Of a stretch of DNA of 55,715 nucleotides, positions 1-8,512 are shown in pieces. Position numbers and translations under genes: made by a program. Source of the DNA: CAYQXJ01 sp964421565 (GTDB lineage Bacteria > Planctomycetota > Brocadiia > SM23-32); the NCBI GenBank assembly GCA_964421565.1, contig CAYQXJ010000018.1:1-55715 (forward strand), given 5' to 3'. Numbering within the stretch: the first letter of the stretch is position 1; each line of letters starts with the position of its first letter. A model generated the notes under the pieces. It searched no databases and was not told where the DNA came from. It saw nothing but the letters and a program-made list of their open reading frames with translations.

Positions 1-1051
1 CGCCGTGTATGCCCCAGTCACCCTCGATTCCCAGCAGTTCCAGCATCGTCGGACAAAGGTCCACGTGCTCGGTGAGACTCTCGACACGGACGCCGGATGG
101 CAGCCCGGGGGCGTGGAGTATGAGCGGGACGCGCATGATGCAGTCCTGCATCACCGTGTCCCACTTCTCCACCAGGCCGTACTGGCCGGCGAAGTCGCCG
201 TGGTCTACCCAGAACATGACGATCGAGTCCCCCAGCAGGTCCTCCTCCTCGACGGTCCCCAGCATGCGGCCCATCAGGTGGTCCACCTTGCTGATCATGC
301 CGTAGTAAACCGCCTGCACCTCGCGCAGTATATTGTCGTCGGCGTCCCGGCCGGTGCGCACTTCGCGCTGCTTCACCAGGGGCAGCGGCGCGCCGTGGGG
401 CAGGTCGTGGGGGAACGCCCGGATGGCGTCGCGGTCGTACATCGAGAACCACGGCTCCTCGACGGCGTACTTCGGATGTGGCTTCTCGATGTTCACCTCC
501 AGGAAGAACGGCCGATCTCGATCCCGCCGGTTTGTCAGGAAGTCGATCGCCTGCTCGGCGTAGATCTCGTCGGGGAAGTTACGCGCGCAGCCGCGGTGGT
601 CGTAGGTGCCTTCCAGCTCCCTCGGCTCGGGCACCCGGCGGCTCTCCTTCTTCTTCTCCTCCCAGTCGTCGAAAAACGGCTTGTAGGTCTCGTCCCAGGA
701 GTGGTGGTCCACGTAACCTTCGAACATCTCCTCCCAACAGTGGTTCTTGCCGAAGACGGCGCTCTGGTAGCCGCGCTCCTTTAGCTTGAGCAGCACATCG
801 GGCGAGCCGGCCGCCAGATGCTGCTGGATCGTGCGGAAGCCGTCGGTGTGGGAATATCGCCCGGTCATCATGGCGATGCGCGCCGGCACGCACTTACCGT
901 GATTGGTGTAGTGCCGCTCAAAGAGCACCGACCGCCCGGCGAAGGCGTCGAGGTGCGGCGTGCGGATGTCCGGGTTTCCCAGACAGCCGAGACAGTCGCC
1001 GCGCATCTCGTCCGAGCACAGCACGATCAGGTTCGGGGCTTGTAGACTCAT
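1..1051 (-). CDS. Type I sulfatase, 3' end cut by window edge
   Basis: Sulfuric-ester hydrolase of the alkaline-phosphatase fold. About 350 codons are visible and the C-terminus lies outside the window. The protein opens MSLQAPNLIVLCSDEMRGD with no signal peptide, so it should be cytoplasmic. The formylglycine signature is CVPAR with Cys54, followed by MMTGRYSHT; a conserved DHG metal-site motif lies at Asp283-Gly285. Its ATG overlaps the TGA of the upstream sulfatase (ATGA), so the two are translationally coupled and it is the distal gene of the 1-6131 operon. The substrate cannot be read from sequence. As a Cys-type sulfatase it needs a formylglycine-generating enzyme or anSME, and neither is in the window. 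Confidence 0.93.
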   Translation of the reverse strand, partial: MSLQAPNLIVLCSDEMRGDCLGCLGNPDIRTPHLDAFAGRSVLFERHYTNHGKCVPARIAMMTGRYSHTDGFRTIQQHLAAGSPDVLLKLKERGYQSAVFGKNHCWEEMFEGYVDHHSWDETYKPFFDDWEEKKKESRRVPEPRELEGTYDHRGCARNFPDEIYAEQAIDFLTNRRDRDRPFFLEVNIEKPHPKYAVEEPWFSMYDRDAIRAFPHDLPHGAPLPLVKQREVRTGRDADDNILREVQAVYYGMISKVDHLMGRMLGTVEEEDLLGDSIVMFWVDHGDFAGQYGLVEKWDTVMQDCIMRVPLILHAPGLPSGVRVESLTEHVDLCPTMLELLGIEGDWGIHG

Positions 1052-2466
1052 TCGTGTGGTGTCGCCTCCGTCCGTATCAGCCAGTCGAGAAGGAGTCTAC
1101 GATGCCGCTCAACGACGCGCCTGTGCTCCGGGCGTTGGGCCAGATTGTGCAGTTCGTCCGGATCTTCCTTCAGATCGTAGAGTTCGTCCACGTCGCCGGG
1201 CGTTACGCAATACTTCCATCGGTCCGTCCGCACTCCCTTCACCGGCCCGCGGCTGATCGTCTGACAGAGGTGATGCGCGGTTGACTCACGCAGGTGCGCA
1301 TACTCCTCGTCGGACAAATCGCCCGGTTGCAGGGGGCGCCCGGGCACGCCGTGTTCCAGGAACACCGCGTCGCGGTGCGTGTCCGCATCGCCTCGCAGCA
1401 CCGGTGCGAAGCTGCTGCCCTGGCAGCTTTCTGGGGTAGGCACGCCGGCCAGCTCGCACAGCGTCGGCATCACGTCGATGTTCTCCACCATCGCGTCCGT
1501 TGCCTGCGGCTCGACCTGCCCGGGCCATCGCACGAGGAGGGGAACGCGCGTGAGGCAGTCATACAGGTAGGGCCCTTTGCGAATCATGCGATGATCGCCC
1601 ATGTAATCACCGTGGTCCGACGTGAACACGACGATCGTATCCTCCTCCAGGCCGAGGGCTGCAAGCCGGTCGAGCAGGCGGCCGATCTCGTCGTCAATGT
1701 AGGTGACCATGCCCCAGTAGATGGCGATCAGGCGGCGTATGTCGTCGTTCGGGTAATCTCGTCCGTAGCGATCCCATTCCACAATAAGTTGCTGCCGATA
1801 GGGCTTGTTGTCCGTCTCGCCCTCTTCCCAGGCGGGCGGCGGGATGTCGTCGGGGTCGTACATGCTGGCGTAAGGCTCACAGACCATGTAAGGCGGATGG
1901 GGATCAGCAATGGAGAGCCAGAGGAAGAACGGGTCCTCACGGCTCTCGCCCACAAAGTCGCAGGCCGTGCGGAACAGATGGCCGGTGATGTCCTCCTCCG
2001 GGGAGAATGGATCGTCGGCCATCGGAACCTGCATCTTGCCGCCGCGCACTTCGTTTATGCGGCGCTCTACCTTATTCGCCGGCGGGTCGAAGGCACAGTG
2101 GGACGCCAGGCGCAGGTAATCGAAAGCCTGCTCGCGCCGCTCATCGTCGAAGCAATGGTCTTTCCCGATGAGGGCCGTTCGGTAGCCGGCCTCCTTCAGA
2201 ACGCCGGCGAAGTCCGGCTCCGCAGGCGAAACGTACATGCCGTTCCAGTAGCTCCCGTTGGCATGGTTGTAGCGTCCGGTGAAGAAACCGACACGCGAGG
2301 GCGTGCAGAGCGGTGTAGTGCAATAGCTCCGGGCGAACTTAACGCCTTCTGCGGCCATTCGGTCCAGGTTCGGCGTGCGGATGCGGTCGTTGCCGTTGGC
2401 GCCGAGCGTGTCCCAGCGCTGCTGATCGGTGTAGATCACGACGATATTGGGGCGCTTCTCAGCCAT
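1048..2466 (-). CDS. Type I sulfatase (472 aa)
   Basis: Second gene of the sulfatase operon read leftward, probably acting on sulfated sugars; substrate unknown. Near the N-terminus it has PNIVVIYTDQQRWD (metal-binding Asp14), then the formylglycine motif CTPSR with Cys54 and FFTGRYNHANG. A TSDHGDYMGDH metal motif sits in the second half. The C-terminus has the usual sulfatase pattern in which the prescribed polypeptide is matched by DELHNLA. There is no signal peptide. The gene starts 45 bases after the PHP/DUF3604-like gene and its stop overlaps the next sulfatase start by 4 bases. The length is typical of bacterial type I sulfatases. Confidence 0.95.
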   Translation of the reverse strand: MAEKRPNIVVIYTDQQRWDTLGANGNDRIRTPNLDRMAAEGVKFARSYCTTPLCTPSRVGFFTGRYNHANGSYWNGMYVSPAEPDFAGVLKEAGYRTALIGKDHCFDDERREQAFDYLRLASHCAFDPPANKVERRINEVRGGKMQVPMADDPFSPEEDITGHLFRTACDFVGESREDPFFLWLSIADPHPPYMVCEPYASMYDPDDIPPPAWEEGETDNKPYRQQLIVEWDRYGRDYPNDDIRRLIAIYWGMVTYIDDEIGRLLDRLAALGLEEDTIVVFTSDHGDYMGDHRMIRKGPYLYDCLTRVPLLVRWPGQVEPQATDAMVENIDVMPTLCELAGVPTPESCQGSSFAPVLRGDADTHRDAVFLEHGVPGRPLQPGDLSDEEYAHLRESTAHHLCQTISRGPVKGVRTDRWKYCVTPGDVDELYDLKEDPDELHNLAQRPEHRRVVERHRRLLLDWLIRTEATPHE

Positions 2467-2511
2467 GCCGGACTTCCAGGTTGATTGGGCAGGTGATCCG
2501 AGAGTGATGAA

Positions 2512-4779
2512 CTACTCAATCCAGATGGGGCTCGACCAGGCGCAGGCACCGTCGACCTGCTCGAGGCGGACGTAGTACCAATCGCCGGCGCGGGCATGCT
2601 CCGTCCACTCGACCTCGGCCGCCCGCCCTCCGTGCAGCGCCACGCGGTCCGCCGCGGCGTGGAAGGACGGCACGATGATCTCCGGCACGTATTCCGCACG
2701 CAGTTGCGACTTTTCCACGTCCAGCGCCCTCTGCAGCTCGGCGTGCCGCCTGGTGAGCGAAAGCTCGAACGTTGCGTCGAGCACGCGTTCGCCCCGGCGC
2801 TCGTCTTCGACGTGGATCCGGGCGAGTCCCGCGCCCTCCGGGACGTCCAGCAGCACGCCGCGCGGCGTACACGAGTAGGCGCAGGTGCGGAATCTAATGC
2901 TCCCGTCGCCGGGGCGTATGTATTCCTCGCGGTTGAGCAGGTTGAGCGCTTCCAGCAAGTCCACCCGTGCGCCGGGGACGTCCAGCTCACCGACGGTGCG
3001 GGATTCGTCGGTGCGGCGCTCGGGCCAGTCGTCCCACCACATCAGCCGCAGTGCCGAGTCGGCTTCGCACGACGGGCGCCAGGTGCGGACGACCTCGCCG
3101 TTCTTAATCAGGTCCACTTTCAGAAGCGCGCGCGTGCCGGCGGCCTGCACGTGGACCGGAAGCCCGGGGCCGGCGCCCACGACGCCGCCCATCCCGGCGT
3201 CGCCTATGCGGAACTCGAGGTAGATGCGCCGGTTAAAAGTGGTCGCGTAGGTCCGACGTCGCAGGAAGGCCCCCCAGATGGCGTCCCGCGTGTTCGTGGC
3301 AGCGAAGGCGCCGGTGAGGCCGTTCGTGTTGCAGTAGTGCCTTCCGGGGAAGGCGTTGCCCATGGCGGGCATGTGGTTGTCACCCCCGCCGTGGACGCCG
3401 ACGCGATGGCCACGCGCGAGGTAATGGTGCAGGTAGTCGATGAACACGCCGTGCACGGAGGCCACTTCGACGTTCGGCTGCCGGTGGCCGAGATCGGGCA
3501 TGCTGTAACGGCCGGGCCCTCCCCCGGCATGCGCGTGCGGCAGCAGCATCACTTCGCCGCGCACCTTGCGCGCTTCCTCCAGGAACTCCTCGTAGCTGTC
3601 CACCGCGCGTCCAAGGTGCACCTCAACCGGCTTCGCTTCCAGGTCGGAGAGCAGCACGTCCTGGTCGCCGGTGTGCTTGCGCAGACTGCTTTCGTAGCCG
3701 AGCAGAGCGCTGAACCCGTCGCCGTCCGCCTCCGCTGTCGCCCGCGCCACCTCCGGCCAGCCCTGCTGGGCCTCGGCGTGCAGGTAGATGATGGGCTGAC
3801 GAAAGGTCCTCAGGATATGGGGCGTGACGGCGCCGAAGTCGAGGTGCGCCACCCGGCGGCCGTAGGCGTAGGAGGCCGCGGGCCGTGCGCGCCCGTCGGC
3901 CAAGTAGGTGTGCTGGTGCGGGTCGCCCCAGTAGATGCGATCGCCGACATCGTCCCGAGCGACGACAGGATTGCCGAGGCCGCGGACGCCCGAGCCGTGC
4001 GTTACCTCAACGTAGTAGATGCCCTTCTCCGCGATGCGCACGTGGGGCACGCGGAAGGCGAGGCCGTGTTCGTCGTCGGCCGTGATCGGTCCATGTTCGA
4101 GCCCGGGGCACTCAATGGTGAAACTGTCAGCATCCAGCCCGCTTCCGGCGGCGTTGCCGCGGGCATCGCAGACCAGCACGCGCACGTCGAACGGCTCGCC
4201 CGTTCGGATGAGTGTCGGGGCGGTGACTCGGAGGTGGTCGGCCGCGCCGCCGACGACGGGCCAGCCAACGTCGCCGAAGTAGCCGACGAGTTTGTCGCCG
4301 TCCATGACGACGAACCGAACGTTGAAGAGGCGGTCGGCGTAGGTCTGGGCCTCCATACCGCGAAACATCACGCGCAGGCGCTCGCCGCGGCCGGCGCCGC
4401 CCGGCAGCTTGACGCCCGCGCAGCGACGATAGGGGAAAAACCGCCCCGGACCATGGATCGGCACGCCGGGAGGGGGATACGTCATCGACGGGCCGTCCCA
4501 CTCGCAGGCGAAGTAGTTGCCCGCCCCCTCGTGCTTCGTCTGCAACTGGGGCACGTCGCAGACGAAGTGCATCCACGCCTCGATCGAATGTCCCGACGGC
4601 ATGCGCTTGCGCAGGGCTATCTCGACGTCGAGGTCGCACGGAGCGCCGGCGACCAACGGTTCGGGCGGCTCCGCGTCAAGGTCACCCAAGACCAGTATCG
4701 CCGGCGGTATCGGCGCCGTCACGCGCGGCTCGGGCAGCTCGCCCGCGCCCGGAATCACCAGAGCTTCGCAGTCCTCCAT
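2512..4779 (-). CDS. DUF3604/PHP-like metal-dependent protein (755 aa)
   Basis: Probable metallohydrolase-like protein of the DUF3604 group, related to PHP domains. The second half carries WGDPHQHTYLADG (Asp286, His288, His290), then LPHAHAGGG (His415, His417) and GGGDNHMP (Asp467, His469), which resemble a PHP metal site. Residues 1-280 look like beta-sandwich material and the last 200 residues are again beta-rich. The ATG at 4779 was preferred over an ATG-type extension further upstream because that extension runs into the upstream gene and has low-complexity Arg/Pro content; a GGGGAG ribosome site lies 11 bases before 4779. It sits between sulfatases, 35 bases after one and 45 before the next. 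Such proteins are often found beside sulfatases, but their substrate is not established. There is no signal peptide. Confidence 0.8.
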   Translation of the reverse strand: MEDCEALVIPGAGELPEPRVTAPIPPAILVLGDLDAEPPEPLVAGAPCDLDVEIALRKRMPSGHSIEAWMHFVCDVPQLQTKHEGAGNYFACEWDGPSMTYPPPGVPIHGPGRFFPYRRCAGVKLPGGAGRGERLRVMFRGMEAQTYADRLFNVRFVVMDGDKLVGYFGDVGWPVVGGAADHLRVTAPTLIRTGEPFDVRVLVCDARGNAAGSGLDADSFTIECPGLEHGPITADDEHGLAFRVPHVRIAEKGIYYVEVTHGSGVRGLGNPVVARDDVGDRIYWGDPHQHTYLADGRARPAASYAYGRRVAHLDFGAVTPHILRTFRQPIIYLHAEAQQGWPEVARATAEADGDGFSALLGYESSLRKHTGDQDVLLSDLEAKPVEVHLGRAVDSYEEFLEEARKVRGEVMLLPHAHAGGGPGRYSMPDLGHRQPNVEVASVHGVFIDYLHHYLARGHRVGVHGGGDNHMPAMGNAFPGRHYCNTNGLTGAFAATNTRDAIWGAFLRRRTYATTFNRRIYLEFRIGDAGMGGVVGAGPGLPVHVQAAGTRALLKVDLIKNGEVVRTWRPSCEADSALRLMWWDDWPERRTDESRTVGELDVPGARVDLLEALNLLNREEYIRPGDGSIRFRTCAYSCTPRGVLLDVPEGAGLARIHVEDERRGERVLDATFELSLTRRHAELQRALDVEKSQLRAEYVPEIIVPSFHAAADRVALHGGRAAEVEWTEHARAGDWYYVRLEQVDGACAWSSPIWIE

Positions 4780-4814
4780 CGTTCTTTCGTCTCCCCGGCC
4801 GGTTCGAGGCCGCC

Positions 4815-6131
4815 TCACTGCACGATGTAGGACTTTCCGCCCGGCCGCAGCTCGTCCTGGCAGGTTATGCGGGCTCCCTTCGGGGCCGGCACTTCGCCCT
4901 GGAGCAGGGGATCCCGTGTCTCGTGCATCCATCGGTCGAGCCGCCCACGCATCTGATCCAGCACGTGCTGGTGCTCCGGCTGCGTTGCCAGATTGTGCGC
5001 TTCGTGGGGGTCGAACACCAAATCGAAGAGCGCCTCGTGTGGGGGCGCGTGATTCGCCCAGCCGTGTGCGAGCCAGAGGTCCTTGCTCGGGCTGTCGTCG
5101 CAGTTGGGCAGCACGGGTCCGCTGCGCTGGTAGTAGCGGCGGATGTACTTCCAGCGCCGCGTCCGCACGCAGCGCATGGGCTCATAGGCGGCGTGGTAGT
5201 TCACCTCGGCGAAGACCTCCTCGCGCACACTCTCCGCCTCGCCCTTGAGCATGGGCACGACGGAAACGCCCTGCAGCGACGCGGGTTGCCCCATGTCGAG
5301 CAGGTCGCAGAGGGTGGGGAAGACGTCCACGTGACTGACCATTCCGTCCAGGCACTGCCCGGCAGGAATGCCCGGGCCGCGCATGATGAGGAAGACGCCG
5401 ATGCCCGAGTCCTCGAGGTTGCACTTCATACGCGGGAAGGCGATTCCGTGGTCGGTGGTGCAGATGACCAGCGTATTGTGCGCCAGGCCGTTCCGCTCTA
5501 GCGCGTCGAGCACGGCGCCCATTTTGCGGTCCTGGTTCCGCAAGGCCGTATTGTAGGCCGCCATGTCGCGCCGCGTTTCGGGGCGGTCGGGTATGGGGTC
5601 CGGCGGGCGCACGTAGCGGGGGTCGGTCAGGGGACCGTCACAGGCGGGCTCTGGGAAGCCCCGATGCACGTCGCCGAATCCGACCGAGAGGAAGAACGGT
5701 TCGGGGGCATCCGCCAGGAAGTGGCTTGCTTCCTCGACGGTATCCTTCTCGCCGGGGAAGAGAGGGTCGAAGATCTGGTCGTAGCCGATGACCTCCTGCT
5801 CTTCCTTCCGGGCGACGTGCTGAGCGCCGGCGGAGGAAAGGGCACAGTGGTAACCGTTCTCTTTGAGGGTGGTTACGATGTGCTGGCTGTAATCGTTGAG
5901 CCGGAAGCCGCGGTGCGCCAGGCCGAGCATACCGTTGTTGTGCGGCCACCGCCCGGTCAGAAGCGCGGCACGGCTGGGCGAGCAGGTGGGGTTGGCGCAG
6001 AATGCCTGGCGGAATAGGGCACCGTGTTCGGCAAGTTGCTGCAGGCGGGGCGATGGGACGGCGTAGCCGTGGGGCTGTATGTAGCGGCCGGTGTCGTGCG
6101 AGTGCAGGTAGAGTATGTTCGGCGGGGCCAT
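4815..6131 (-). CDS. Type I sulfatase (438 aa), first gene of operon
   Basis: Promoter-proximal gene of the leftward sulfatase operon. The start is the ATG at 6131, which has GGAAGG six bases upstream and begins MAPPNILYLHSHDTGRYI, a normal sulfatase N-terminus; the open frame continues upstream, but only as Ser/Thr/Arg-rich shadow coding opposite the SLC13 remnant. The formylglycine motif is CSPSR with Cys50, followed by ALLTGRWPHNNG. TTDHGIAFPRMKCNLEDSG carries the metal-site DHG. It has the Heparan N-sulfatase-like 'LYLHSHDTGR' opening; that subfamily placement is an inference. No signal peptide. Weak promoter candidate at 6177-6205. Confidence 0.93.
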   Translation of the reverse strand: MAPPNILYLHSHDTGRYIQPHGYAVPSPRLQQLAEHGALFRQAFCANPTCSPSRAALLTGRWPHNNGMLGLAHRGFRLNDYSQHIVTTLKENGYHCALSSAGAQHVARKEEQEVIGYDQIFDPLFPGEKDTVEEASHFLADAPEPFFLSVGFGDVHRGFPEPACDGPLTDPRYVRPPDPIPDRPETRRDMAAYNTALRNQDRKMGAVLDALERNGLAHNTLVICTTDHGIAFPRMKCNLEDSGIGVFLIMRGPGIPAGQCLDGMVSHVDVFPTLCDLLDMGQPASLQGVSVVPMLKGEAESVREEVFAEVNYHAAYEPMRCVRTRRWKYIRRYYQRSGPVLPNCDDSPSKDLWLAHGWANHAPPHEALFDLVFDPHEAHNLATQPEHQHVLDQMRGRLDRWMHETRDPLLQGEVPAPKGARITCQDELRPGGKSYIVQ

Positions 6132-6176
6132 GCGCAACCTTCCGTTCTGCGTCTGGAGCAGTAGCGGCTGCCCGGC

Positions 6177-6205
6177 AGCGTAACGCAACTGACCGAGCGC
6201 CACAA
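6177..6205 (-). promoter_or_regulatory. Possible promoter of sulfatase operon
   Basis: On the minus strand TTGTGG and TACGCT are separated by 17 bases, upstream of the sulfatase start at 6131. Each hexamer matches only 3 of 6 consensus positions, so this is weak. The TACGCT form also occurs upstream of the SRP RNA and of the sulfatase at 50068. Confidence 0.3.
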
Positions 6206-6227
6206 CCGCCGGCAGCAACCGCAGCGC

Positions 6228-6256
6228 TTGCGCTGAGGCTCGACCGTCCGTAGAAT
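6228..6256 (+). promoter_or_regulatory. Possible promoter of SLC13 remnant
   Basis: TTGCGC, 17 bases, TAGAAT (5 of 6 matches in the -10). It is placed 18 bases before the TTG at 6274, so transcription may survive although the gene is broken. Confidence 0.35.
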
Positions 6257-6273
6257 GCCCTCGGCGGTGAGAG

Positions 6274-7710
6274 TTGGACGCATCATCTGACATGGTCATC
6301 GTCTTTGGCCTACTGGTCGCGGCGGTGGTTCTGTTCGTCAGCGAACGGGTGTCGTTCGACACGGTGGCCCTGCTGATCATGGGCGCGTTGCTTGCGACGG
6401 GCGTGCTGACTGTCAGGGAGGGGCTTTCCGGGCTGAGCAATCGCGCCACCGTGACGATCGGGGCGATGTTCGTCGTCAGTGAGGGCGTGCGCAGGACGGC
6501 CGCTCTCAACGTGGTCAGCAACTTGCTCTCGCGCCTGGGCGAGCAGAACTTCTGGCTGGCGGTGGGGGCGATGATGGCAACCGTGGCAGTTTGCTCTGCG
6601 TTAATCAACAATACGGCAGCGGTTGCGATCTTGCTCCCGGTGGCCGTCGGTTTGGCCGGCGATCTCGACCTGGACGTGGTCGCCGTGTTCCGCGAGTCCG
6701 GCGACCGGTCCGCTGACGGCAGGCAGACTGTGCTGCGCGCGGGGGACACCGTCCGCGTGCGGGGCAGCGCCGTCGACATCGGGCGACTGCTGGACATGGA
6801 AGGGGTGGTGCTGAGGCCCCGTGAAGAGTGGCACGACGTGGACCTGGAGGTGGGCGGAGGGGCGCTTGTGGAGGCCGTCGTGGCGCCCGAGTCCCAACTG
6901 ATCGGCCGCCGCGTGCGCGATGTCGAGTTCTACGAGCGCTTTGGGGCGGTGCTTCTGGCCATACGCAGCGGAGGCGAGCTGTAGCAGGAGGACCTGAGCA
7001 ACGTGCGCTTGCGAGGCGGAGACTCGCTGCTGATGAGCCTGCCTCAGGAGCGGGTCGATGACCTGAGAAGGGATGCGACCTTCGTCGTGGTCTCCGAGGT
7101 GGGGCTGCCGCGCTATCAGTCCGGGAAGTTGCCTCTGGCGCTGGCCATTCTCGCGGGCGTGATCGCTGTTGCCGCGCTCAACATCATGCCCATCGTCATC
7201 AGCGCCGTTCTGGGGGCGGCGCTGATGCTGTTGACGGGCTGCCTGACCAACGAGGAGGCGTACGAAGCCATCAACTGGCGTGTCATTCTGCTGCTTGCGG
7301 GTGTGTTGCCGCTCGGTGTCGCCATGGAGAAGACCGGCGCCGCGCAGTTGCTTGCTGACCACGTGCTTTCCCTGCTCGGCGAGATGGGTCCGGGCGCGGT
7401 GCTCAGCGGGTTCTTATTGCTGACCGTGCTGTTGACCAATATCATCTCGAACCAGGCAGCAGCGGCACTGCTTGCCCCGGTCGCGATCCAGACTGCGGCC
7501 ACGCTCCAGGTCAGCGCGCGCCCCTTTCTGATGGCCGTTATTTACGCGGCTTAGCTCAGCTTCGTAACGCCGATAGGTTACCAGACTAACACAATGATAC
7601 ACGGTGCCGGACACTATAGCTTCTCGGACTTCGCGCGTGTAGGTGCGCCGCTGAACGTGCTCCTGCTCGCGGTCAGCAGCCTGCTGATACCCTTGATATG
7701 GCACTTCTGA
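6274..7710 (+). pseudogene. SLC13/DASS-family transporter, decayed (deletion plus two TAG stops)
   Basis: Remnant of a sodium/anion (SLC13-type) permease with RCK-C domains. One frame runs 479 codons from TTG 6274 (or ATG 6292) to TGA 7710. The N-terminal membrane part ends at SALINNTAAVAILLPVAVGL. The text then passes directly into an RCK-C-like segment (VLRAGDTVRVRG, about 6730-6770), so some 110 residues usual in the family, including the GTSTN loop, are missing in frame. Two in-frame TAG codons follow, at 6982-6984 and 7552-7554; the second breaks the family motif AA-SFVTPIGYQTNTMIHG, which continues beyond it to the normal end. Neighbouring genes use TAG as a true stop, so read-through is unlikely. 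The original function was probably uptake of sulfate or dicarboxylates. Confidence 0.85.
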
Positions 7711-7740
7711 GCCGGCATCAGCGATAGGGAGAATGCCCCG

Positions 7741-8472
7741 ATGTTGAGAAGGCTGGACGATCTGACAGGATGCAGCGCGCGCGCAATTGACGGCGAGATT
7801 GGGGACGTGTACGACTTCTACTTCGATGACCGCACGTGGACGGTTCGCTACGTGGTCCTCGATACGGGCGGCTGGCTTGCCGGAAGGCTTGTACTGATCT
7901 CGCCGGAGTCGGTCGGTGAGCCCGACTGGGAGGGCAGGGTGCTGCCCGTGAATCTGACCAGGGAGCAGATCGAAGGCAGCCCTCCTGTTGCCGAGCATCA
8001 GCCGATCTCTTTGCGCATGCAGGAGGAACTGGCGCGATACTACGGCTGGGCGCAGTACTGGGGCACGTTCGCCGCCGGTGGGGCCGTACCCCCGGCGCCC
8101 GGAGCTGGGGAGTCGCGGCCCGGCTCAGAGAATCAGCCGGCTGAGGATCTGCGCAGCGTAGACGAGGTCACGGAATATCGCGTGGAGGCGACGGACGGGG
8201 AAGTCGGCGGCGTCTGCGACATGCTGGCCGACCCTGAAGACTGGGCCATTCGCTACCTGATCATCGACACCAGACGATGGCTGCACGGTCGCGAGGTCAT
8301 CATCAGCCCCGCGTGGGTGCAGCAGATCGAGTGGGACAAAGCCCATGTCCACCTGGAAATGAGCCGGGAGATGATCGAGCAGAGCCCCGAATATGACCTC
8401 CACGAGCCGCTCACGCGGGAATACGAAGAGAAGCTGCACGCACATTACAAGCGAACGGCCTACTGGGAATGA
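7741..8472 (+). CDS. Tandem PRC-barrel domain protein (243 aa)
   Basis: Two PRC-barrel-like halves, about residues 1-100 and 135-243. Each has the pattern G-E-[IV]-G-x-V-x-D, then W-x-[IV]-RY-[LV]-[IV]-D-T and an [IV]SP motif (IGDVYDFYFDD...VRYVVLDTGGWLAGR and VGGVCDMLADPEDWAIRYL). They are joined by a Pro/Gly/Glu-rich linker, and each half ends with a Tyr/Trp-rich tail. PRC barrels bind RNA or protein partners (for example RimM) or sit in stress proteins; no enzymatic function is indicated. No signal peptide. GGGAG lies 12 bases before the ATG. The gene is 40 bases ahead of the GH130 gene and probably cotranscribed with it. Confidence 0.85.
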   Translation: MLRRLDDLTGCSARAIDGEIGDVYDFYFDDRTWTVRYVVLDTGGWLAGRLVLISPESVGEPDWEGRVLPVNLTREQIEGSPPVAEHQPISLRMQEELARYYGWAQYWGTFAAGGAVPPAPGAGESRPGSENQPAEDLRSVDEVTEYRVEATDGEVGGVCDMLADPEDWAIRYLIIDTRRWLHGREVIISPAWVQQIEWDKAHVHLEMSREMIEQSPEYDLHEPLTREYEEKLHAHYKRTAYWE

Positions 8473-8512
8473 AAGCCATTGGTGGGACGGAATCAACGGG
8501 AGGAGTGATTCT

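Noticed and set aside
2596..4830. A 744-codon open frame on the plus strand
   Set aside because: Opposite the DUF3604-like gene and without recognisable motifs; a shadow of that gene.
4780..4932. Upstream start for the DUF3604-like gene
   Set aside because: It would overlap the previous sulfatase by more than 100 bases and adds Arg/Pro/Gly-rich residues unlike the family.
6982..7554. Amber recoding in the SLC13-like gene
   Set aside because: At least thirteen other genes in the window terminate with TAG, including recR, ybaB and the uxs-like gene, so TAG is a working stop. The large internal deletion also points to decay.
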